A stretch of DNA of 64,000 nucleotides from Hymenobacter sp. BT18 (GTDB lineage Bacteria > Bacteroidota > Bacteroidia > Cytophagales > Hymenobacteraceae). This document shows positions 62,279 through 64,000 of the stretch, piece by piece (within the stretch, counting starts at the first letter, position 1; the number at the start of each line of letters is the position of its first letter). The stretch covers positions 1,736,001 to 1,800,000 of the forward strand of contig NZ_CP050954.1 in NCBI RefSeq assembly GCF_012273015.1. Reading direction: 5' to 3'. Position numbers and translations under genes: made by a program. The notes beneath the pieces are model-generated. The model saw nothing but the letters and a program-made list of their open reading frames with translations, had not been told where the DNA came from and did no database searches.

Positions 62279-62692
62279 CTACTCAGAATCGCGCGAAACC
62301 CTTGTGCGCACCTTTTTGAGGAGCATCTTAACAAAGGGAAACACAATTCCTAGAGGTATAGAATATATAAAATATTTGTAATAGTTATCACCAGTTAGAT
62401 TATCATAGAATATTAACAAAAATGACGTGAATACCAAAGAGAATAATATCGTATTGAATAATAATAAATACAATTTTTCGTCGGTATTTTTTTCTATATA
62501 AATTAAACCAGGAATTAGAAAAATGGAAAGAAAAAAAATAATAACAATAATATAAACAGAAGTATAAATGAAGTTAGATAAAAAATTCATTTCATCCACA
62601 TAAAACTTTAATTTCAAAAACAATGAGCATACGAAGCACCAAAGCACTGCAGAAGAACATAGTACTAGCAGATTTTTTGAAAATTCTTTCAT
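62279..62692 (-). CDS. Small four-helix membrane protein, AT-rich
   Basis: A 137-residue hydrophobic protein with about four transmembrane segments (LLVLCSSAVLWCFVCSLFLKL, FIYTSVYIIVIIFFLSIFLIPGLIYI, LLLFNTILFSLVFTSFLLIFY, YFIYSIPLGIVFPFVKMLL) and a basic tail. No family recognised. Its ATG begins one base after the stop of the upstream broken gene, indicating translational coupling. Codon use is AT-rich, unlike the rest of the window, which suggests transfer. Small membrane proteins after large exported proteins are often immunity or accessory proteins, but nothing here proves it. Confidence 0.65.
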   Translation of the reverse strand: MKEFSKNLLVLCSSAVLWCFVCSLFLKLKFYVDEMNFLSNFIYTSVYIIVIIFFLSIFLIPGLIYIEKNTDEKLYLLLFNTILFSLVFTSFLLIFYDNLTGDNYYKYFIYSIPLGIVFPFVKMLLKKVRTRVSRDSE

Positions 62693-62693
62693 C

Positions 62694-64000
62694 TCAAGGG
62701 CATGTAAGCGTTGAAAGCGGAATTTTATTGTTAATCGCATACATTACTGGGGCATAGTACGGCCTATTCCGAATACTTGGTCGAACTATTGCTTTTACCC
62801 CGCTTGCATTCAAACTATTTGCTATCCTATTCATAGTACCATTCCACAAGGCATCTCCTTTAGCAAATTGCAAATATTCACCATTATTGGCTATTTTGAC
62901 TATATACCCCAGCACAGCATCTAACTCGCCCGTTATTCTATCAGCTCCTTGAGTATAGAATTCGTAGGTACCATCAGCGTTTTTACGGCACCCAAATGTT
63001 CTATTTTCCAGTTACGGGATGTTGATAATTATATGGATCTTGGATTGTGGTAAAGGTCCAATAAGCATCGTTTACAGTAGTGTTGTATTCACTGACAATG
63101 ACTGAACCTCTATCCATGGGGATGCCAATTGACAGTATAGACCCTATAGGATTATTCGCCCATAAGAAAGCATTGTTAGCCGGCGCATAAGGATGAGGCT
63201 GGAACACTGTACCGGTATATGTATTCAAATTAGTTCTTACCTCATTCATAAACTGCACCGGCGTCATCATCCGCCCATTTACAATAGGCAGCTTATCCAT
63301 TTTAACAGAAAATCTATCCAGATTAATTGCCTGACCGCCAGCATTTATTAAATCCTGAACTTTCCAATCAATAATATTTCTGTCAATAGTTGACATAGCC
63401 CTCAATTTATCATATACTATCTGAGGAGGGTATAGAGTAATCTATTTTTTCCAAGTATCGTTAAGACCAGGGCAAGGACCGAAAAACGCTGTTCGGTTTG
63501 CCATCAATTCAACATAAAGATATTCGCGGTAAGTTGCTACAGGGTCGGGCGCGGGCTGTGACGGAACTCCAGGATTATAAGGATTGGGATTGTATGGATC
63601 AGAGGGATATGGATTATATGAACTGGTAGGTGTACATACAGGCTCGATTATCGTTTGAACCTGCGTCCAATGACCGCATATAAACGTATCCTCTGGGTAG
63701 TAGCACCCATCCACTCCTGATGTCTGAATATAGTTTGAACCTGTGCCACACGTGCTTTCGTTAGTCCAGTAGCACGTCCAGTTATTTACACAACCAGCTG
63801 TTAAGGCTTTTTCTGTATTTTTAACCCTATCTTTTTTTTTACCATTTTCAATTATCTCCACATATAGCTTATCAGTATGTAGCTCTTTAATTAGACGTGT
63901 GCCAGAGTATGGCTTACCTTTAATGTACCCTTTCGCATCCAAAAAAGTCTGTACGCTAAATTCCATTGGCGAAACCATTTTAACTGCCAGGAATTTATTG
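62694..64000 (-). pseudogene. Broken Cys-rich protein gene (in-frame stop and frameshift), runs off the window
   Basis: Read on the minus strand, one protein of at least 430 residues seems split in three. Part 1 (63442 to the edge) opens NKFLAVKMVSPMEFSVQTF and holds a Cys/Trp-rich zone (CVNNWTCYW, CGTGSNY) and a Pro/Tyr/Asn-rich linker. A TAG at 63442-63444 interrupts it; the same frame then continues ITLYPPQIVYDKLRAMSTID to a second TAG at 63001. Dropping one A from the run at 63004-63007 joins it to the third part: HPVTG-N-RTFGCRKNADGTYEFYTQGADR and on to the stop at 62694. Phrases such as HPVxGxRxFG and FYTxGxDR recur, as I recall, in Bacteroidota surface or secreted proteins of unknown function. 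Sequencing error, decay or recoding are all possible. Confidence 0.7.

Overview
The window is a typical chromosomal stretch of a GC-rich member of the Bacteroidota, most likely a Hymenobacter-like species (Cytophagales). The reasons are a type IX secretion sorting domain on the secreted amylase, several TAnnTTTG-type -7 boxes, family choices common in the phylum (DUF3857 transglutaminases, S9 and S41 peptidases, FUSC, YwqK/MORN repeats) and a strong G/C bias at third codon positions, which also produces many spurious antisense reading frames. The genus is an inference; the phylum is well supported.

Layout. 1-1352: 3' part of guaB and its terminator. 1480-4404: a partner-switching module (SpoIIE-type phosphatase with GAF and membrane domains, STAS antagonist, RsbW-like kinase). 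4507-8480: two SurA/PpiC-type periplasmic foldases. 8601-10134: MoxR ATPase and a hypothetical protein. 10168-13013: SDR dehydrogenase, GNAT acetyltransferase and an outer-membrane barrel protein. 13203-18178: recA, a DUF3108 protein, a PhoB/PhoR-like two-component pair with an intercistronic hairpin, and an RluA-type pseudouridine synthase. 18190-19632: a GT-C-like membrane protein. 19730-22543: the rplM-rpsI-rpsB-tsf translation cluster. 22555-26422: small hypotheticals, a DUF3089 lipoprotein, a SHOCT membrane protein, a coiled-coil exported protein and a 58-residue small protein. 26451-28480: YeiH-type transporter with its LysR regulator and a palindromic operator candidate. 28590-34170: secreted S9 peptidase, outer-membrane barrel and a T9SS-exported GH13 amylase. 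34189-39975: FUSC protein, STAS-like protein, bestrophin channel and a membrane-anchored MutS-like ATPase. 40054-44764: RidA, a tandem TonB_C protein, a DAC-domain (c-di-AMP cyclase-like) protein, a FabH-like synthase and a hotdog protein. 44821-52181: a three-gene run of a MORN-repeat protein and two transglutaminase-like proteins, one of which has lost its active site. 52288-55538: an exported PPC-domain protein and an ECF sigma/anti-sigma/DUF4097 operon. 55739-59466: lipoprotein, S41 peptidase and ALDH7-type dehydrogenase, with a 33-bp perfect hairpin between the last two. 59615-61768: HtrA/DegP protease and Hsp20 chaperone.

From about 61800 to the end the base composition turns AT-rich. 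This part holds palindromic non-coding DNA, a small four-helix membrane protein and a Cys-rich protein gene broken by one in-frame stop and one frameshift. It looks like the edge of a transferred or decaying accessory region.

Common themes: much of the window serves envelope quality control and stress (two SurA-like foldases, HtrA, Hsp20, ECF sigma/anti-sigma, partner switching). No tRNA, rRNA, CRISPR array or intact mobile element was seen. The strongest leads for something new are the DAC-domain protein with an altered RHR motif, the MORN plus paired transglutaminase operon, the GTACGCAGCT hairpin family and the AT-rich terminal region.
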